Source: Nemophila menziesii
Taxonomy: Eukaryota; Streptophyta; Magnoliopsida; Boraginales; Hydrophyllaceae
DNA: 64,000 nucleotides
Assembly (NCBI GenBank): GCA_029959085.1
Contig: JARWIR010000047.1
Span: 4,340,001-4,404,000, forward strand
Direction: 5' to 3'
The notes below the pieces were generated by a model. It was not told the origin of the DNA and did no database searches. It was given only the letters and a program-made list of their open reading frames with translations. Both the position numbers and the translations under genes were made by a program. Positions 59,957 through 64,000 of this stretch are shown in pieces. Every line of letters begins with the position of its first letter. The first letter of the stretch is position 1.

Positions 59957-60081
59957 TAGTGGTAGCGTGTTTTCCAACAGTAACTTGCGAATTGCTTTAC
60001 TCAATACACCATTATTATATAATTTCTCTTTCTTTCTCTCAAAATTCTCCCAATTTTTTTTCACAAGTCATCATCAAAAAT

Positions 60082-60533
60082 TATTTCAACACTTGGAAAA
60101 GCATTCCCGGGTCAAACATCAACGTGGGACCGCCTCAATCTTCAATTTTTCCTTCCAAATTTGACCAAAAGTAGGTATTTTTAATTCCATAAAACTATTT
60201 CAAATTTCTTTTACTTTCATGCAATTATGTTGTAAATGGTAAATAGTATCAATTATTAGGTATTTCAACACGTGGACAAGCTTTCCCGGGTCAAACATCA
60301 ACGTGGGACCGCCTCAATCATCAATTTTTTCTTCCAAATTTGCCCAAAAGTAGGTATTTTTAATTCCATAAAACTCTTTCAAATTTCTTTTACTTTCATG
60401 CAATTATGTTGTAAATGGTAAATAGTATCAATTATTAGGTATTTCAACACGTGGGCAAGCTTTCCCGGGTCAAACATCAACGTGGGACCGTCTCAATCAT
60501 CAATTTTTTCTTCCAAATTTGCCAAAAAGTATG
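60082..60533. repeat. 179-bp tandem repeat, about 2.5 copies
   Basis: Copies begin at 60082, 60261 and 60440 with TATTTCAACACNTGG, and each contains CCCGGGTCAAACATCAACGT and GGGACCG. The third stops near 60533. Each repeat includes CAAAAGTAGGTA, a possible donor-like site. It lies in the CACTA leader. Confidence 0.85.
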
Positions 60534-60654
60534 TGTCTTTTTCATTCTTTCCTTATCTCATTACAATTGTATAGTTAATGCTAAATATATAATATCACTA
60601 TGTATATATCTCTAATCATTTAATAATTTTATTTGAATTATAAATATTATATTA

Positions 60655-60677
60655 AGTATATATATATATATATATAG
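60655..60677. repeat. TA microsatellite
   Basis: About ten TA units in an AT-rich leader. Confidence 0.8.
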
Positions 60678-60764
60678 ACATGCATATATATAAATACTTA
60701 TATTTGTATGATATATTAGTGTATGATGCTATATTTTATGTGCTTTTAAATTTTTATATAGGTA

Positions 60765-60965
60765 TTTATTTTGTGATGTTATATATTGTATGCTTTTAAT
60801 TTTATATTTATGCATTTATTTGGTGATGTAATATTTTGTGTGCTTTTAATTTTATATTTTTTTATTTAATCGGTGATGTAATAATTTTTTTTTATTTTTA
60901 ATTCGTTTATGTGATCGGTGATGTAATAATTTTTTTATTCATTTATGTAATCGGTGATGTAATAA
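60765..60965. repeat. degenerate TCGGTGATGTAATAA repeats
   Basis: The phrase GGTGATGTAAT recurs at about 60822, 60871, 60917 and 60951, separated by T-rich stretches with TTTAATT/TTCATTTATG, giving an irregular period of about 35-50 bp. Confidence 0.7.
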
Positions 60966-61018
60966 ATTTTTTTTTCATTTTATTTATGTTGTATTCTTTC
61001 GTATTGTAATAGTTGACT

Positions 61019-63543
61019 ATGGCTTCGGGTATTGATAAGAGTTGGATTGGTACCGCTCATAAAGTTTCGCGTGAATTTATTAAGGGGATAGAACCATTCC
61101 TTGCTTTTGCTGAAAAGAATAAACCTCCTGGTGAAGAAACAATTTTTTGTCCGTGTAATCAGTGTTCGAATAATCGTCGGTATACGGTGGGCAAAGTTAG
61201 GTCACATCTGTTACTGCATGAGTTTTTGGAGACGTATGATATTTGGACAAAGCATGGTGAGCCCGAGGATATTCCCGAGACTCGATATGAAGAAAACGAA
61301 ATGTTGGATGTATACGATGATTTGAGACCTAATTACGAGGTTGGTGGTCATTCCCGTGACACCGAGATGACAGACTCGAACAGTACAGCCCGTGGAAAAT
61401 TTGAAACGATGTTTTCCGATTTAGAGACCGAGTTATACCCTGGTTGTGATGTCATGAGTTCATTAAATTTCATTGCGAAGCTAATACACGTGAAGGTGAG
61501 GAACAAGTGGTCTAACACGTCTTTCACCGAGTTGCTTGATCTTTTGTGTCGTGTGTTGCCCAAACCTCATACGTTGCCCGATTCATACGAGGCATGCAAC
61601 AAAAAGTTAAAAAATTTAGGTATGGGTTACGATACCATTGATGTTTGCGTGAACGATTGTGCTTTGTTTTACAAGGAGAATGCCTCCCTCGAAAAGTGTC
61701 CAGTATGTAATGAATCCAGATGGGACCCGAAGAAGGGTTTGAAAGTAGCGCATAAGAAACTCAGATATTTCCCGATTGCCCCTAGGCTGCAGCGACTCTA
61801 TGCTTCGAGAACACTGCCGAAAATATGATCTGGCACCAAACAGAAAAGAATACAGATCCAGATTTGTTGCGTCATCCGGTTGACGGAGATAGTTGGAAGA
61901 GATTTGTTCAGTTACATCCCGAGTTTGCCAGTGAACCTTGGAACGTCTTCTTGGGTTTGGGTATCGATGGCTTTTGCCCATTTTCTATGCAGAACAACTC
62001 ATACAGTATGTGGCCGGTTATATTGACCGTCTACAACTTACCACCGTGGGAGTGTATGAAAGAGACGATATTCCAGCTTTGTTTGTTGATTCCGGGACCC
62101 CGTTCACCCGGCAAGGACATGGACGTCTTTCTTCGTCCTGTTATAGATGAGTTAGAAGAGTTGTGGGGTAAGGGGATTCTTACTTATGATGCCCACAAGA
62201 AGGAAGAGTTTACTATGAAGGTTTGTTTGTTGTCTACGACTAACGATTTTCCCGCCCGGTCATACACCTCGGGATGGTCGGGTCAAGGTTTCAAAGCTTG
62301 TCCAGAATGCATGGATTCTACTCCGTCATTGAGCGTGAAGAAAGGGGTTGCTTACTTCGACCATAGACGTTGGTTACCTTTTGGCCATCGTTTTAGAGAC
62401 GAAAATGTTTTGTACAAGAAACCCGAAGAAAGACGTCCACCGAAGAAATATAAACCTGCCGATAATCAAAGACAGTTAGATGGCCTTCCCATTGTTCTTC
62501 CCGGGAAACACAAGGATTTTGGGGGAAAGATTGTGAGACAGACTGCTCCTTGTGTATTCAATTGGAAGAAAAAGAGCATCTTTTATCGTTTACCTTATTG
62601 GTCCGAAAACTTGTTGAAACATAACATTAATGTAATGCATTGCGAGAAAGACGTGTGTGATGCTCTTCTCGGCACAGTAATAGGTCTTGATGGGAAACTT
62701 AACAAAGACAACGTGAAAGCGAGAATTGATCTCAAGGAAATGAAAATCAGGCCAGATTTGTGGTTGAAAGATAGAAATGGTAAACAAGTAATGCCTCGAG
62801 CTAATTTTACGTTATCCACGGAAAAAAGGAAAGTATTTCTTGACTGGCTGAAGGCACAGAAGTTTTCCGATGGATTCGCATCGAGTTTGAAAAATAACGT
62901 TCAAAGTGACTTGGGCAAGATTATAGGAATGAAATCTCACGACTGTCACGTGATGATGCAGTACCTTTTTGTGGCTAGTCTCCAAGGGCTTTTCGAAGAC
63001 AAAGCGATTAGTGACGCGTTTATCGGTTTAGCCAACGTTTTTAGAGTTGTGTGTAATAAAAATCTGAGCAGGAAAGAGTTAGAAAAGGGGAAGAAGAAAG
63101 TGGTTGAAGTTATGTGTAGATTGGAGATGATTTTACCTCCCGCGTTTTTCAATATAATGATCCACTTGGTCATTAATTTATACGACGAGGCTTTGTTAGG
63201 GGGACCGGTTCAGATGCGTTGGATGTACCCGTTTGAGCGGTATCTAAAGAAATTAAAGGAGTACATACGAAACCCGGCTAGGCCGGAGGGTTCAATCGCC
63301 GAGGGATACGTTGTAGAGGAGACTTTGACATTCATATCGCGTTACCTTAAAGAAGAAAAAACAAAGTTTAATGATCCGGGTAGATATACCGATATCGAAG
63401 CTCAACCTAAAGATTTGTCCATATTTAAGAGCCAATGTAGTCCGATAGGTAAAAAAGAGTATGGTAATTTGGAATATAACGAGAAGGAGCAAATCGATTG
63501 GTATATCCTACTTAATTGCGATGAAATCCAACATTTGATGACG
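61019..63543 (+). pseudogene. CACTA transposase, TnpD/tnp2 type, one-base frameshift
   Basis: First part from ATG 61019 to about 61807: transposase-associated domain (MASGIDKSWIGTAHKVSREF..., CPCNQCSNNRR, GKVRSHLLLHEFLETYDIW) and the start of the Transposase_21 domain with CPVCNESRW. Second part to 63543: HPVDGDSWKRF, LGLGIDGFCPFS, WPVILTVYNLPPWECM, KACPECMDSTPS, NVMHCEKDVCDALLGTVIGL, and a DUF4218 region (DCHVMMQYL ... MRWMYPFERYLKKLKEYI). The two parts are collinear but one base is missing near 61807 (TGCTTCGAGAACACTGCCG), which ends the first frame at TGA 61826-61828. The transposase would cut and join the element ends in the nucleus. The 3' end is a GTAAGT donor. Confidence 0.88.
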
Positions 63544-63554
63544 TAAGTTTTCAA

Positions 63555-63642
63555 TTTATTTATTAACTGTTTATTCAATTTATTTATTCAATTTATTTAT
63601 TCATTTTATTTATTCATTTTATTTATTAAATGTTTATTCAAA
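63555..63642. repeat. TTTATT-rich low-complexity stretch in the intron
   Basis: Repeats of TTCAATTTATTTA and TTCATTTTATTTA fill the first transposase intron. Confidence 0.75.
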
Positions 63643-63648
63643 TGTGCA

Positions 63649-64000
63649 GAGAACACAAAGCCATGTTATCGGGTTCCCCAGCCGAAAAAGATAGGAAACA
63701 CCGGCAAAATTTCCGAGACTGGTTTCTGCATAAGGTATATATCCATTCAAATACAAAAATAACTTTCCATTTTAAGAAACATTGTTATAATTGTTTATAC
63801 TTGTAGGTTTATGAAATGGAAAAAGAAGGTGATGCATTCGCTACAAGTTTGATGATTGCATTGGCTAGTAAGTCTCATGGTGCAGTTTATAAGTACGATT
63901 CATGTGTTGTGAATGGTGTTAAATGGGTCACTAAAGAAAAGGGTGAAACAAGGGTGACACGAGATTACGGGGTATCCGCCATATACGATGGAAAACCCTT
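63649..64000 (+). pseudogene. CACTA transposase, downstream exons
   Basis: Two exons continue the transposase frame across GT-AG introns. The first (about 63650-63735) encodes EHKAMLSGSPAEKDRKHRQN, FRDWFLHK, after GTGCAG and before GTATAT. The second starts at 63807 after TTGTAG with VYEMEKEGDAFATSLMIALA and reaches SCVVNGVKWVT...TRDYGVSAI, the DUF4216 region usual near the C-terminus of CACTA transposases. The window ends inside it. No stop is seen in either exon. Confidence 0.8.

Larger units (their letters stand above)
59615..64000 (+). mobile_element. CACTA (En/Spm) transposon, 5' part, runs off the window
   Basis: Starts CACTACTCCCGCATTAGCCT, followed by a dense subterminal block, a non-coding leader with tandem repeats, and a tnp2-type transposase with introns. 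The 3' end is beyond position 64000, so terminal repeats and target duplication cannot be checked. Confidence 0.8.

Overview
The window is AT-rich nuclear DNA from a flowering plant, probably a eudicot. It shows GT-AG spliced gene fragments, a plant methyl-CpG-binding domain (MBD5/6 type), a plant DEK_C-type gene family, a Sirevirus-like Ty1/copia element and a CACTA (En/Spm, tnp2) transposon. There is no bacterial-style coding. Almost everything is repeat, transposon or broken gene. The species cannot be told from the sequence.

Layout. (1) 1-8430: three head-to-tail broken copies (A, B, C) of a DEK_C gene, with an MITE-like repeat at the left edge and an unrecognised unit X after copy A. (2) 7520-38744: a head-to-tail array of five units of about 4.6-4.8 kb. 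Each unit joins the middle of the DEK_C gene to a very long inverted repeat carrying two facing copies of a two-exon MBD fragment. All four internal junctions share the same 5-bp microhomology (ACCTT). Only the last unit keeps a full right arm, to about 40205. (3) 29675-37297: a complete Ty1/copia element on the minus strand, with two 1163-bp LTRs in which I see no difference and a GTATA target duplication, inserted in the left arm of unit 5. (4) 40221-44040: unit X again, the MITE again, and DEK_C copy D with an internal deletion. (5) 44040-59600: decayed transposon debris (LTR remnants, a copia gag interrupted by a hAT-like 439-bp element, an RNase H domain remnant), an acidic hypothetical reading frame and the most complete DEK_C copy, E. 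(6) About 59615 to the end: the 5' part of a CACTA transposon with dense subterminal motifs and a tnp2-type transposase broken by one missing base.

How the parts relate. The likely ancestral block was DEK_C gene plus X. A palindromic element carrying MBD exons entered exon 4 of DEK_C copy C. Part of that locus then amplified in tandem by unequal exchange after one microhomology-mediated join, and the retrotransposon entered last. If transcribed, each unit would fold into a hairpin with MBD sequence in its stem, so the array is a candidate natural source of small RNAs against an MBD5/6-like gene. That is inference; no transcription can be seen here.
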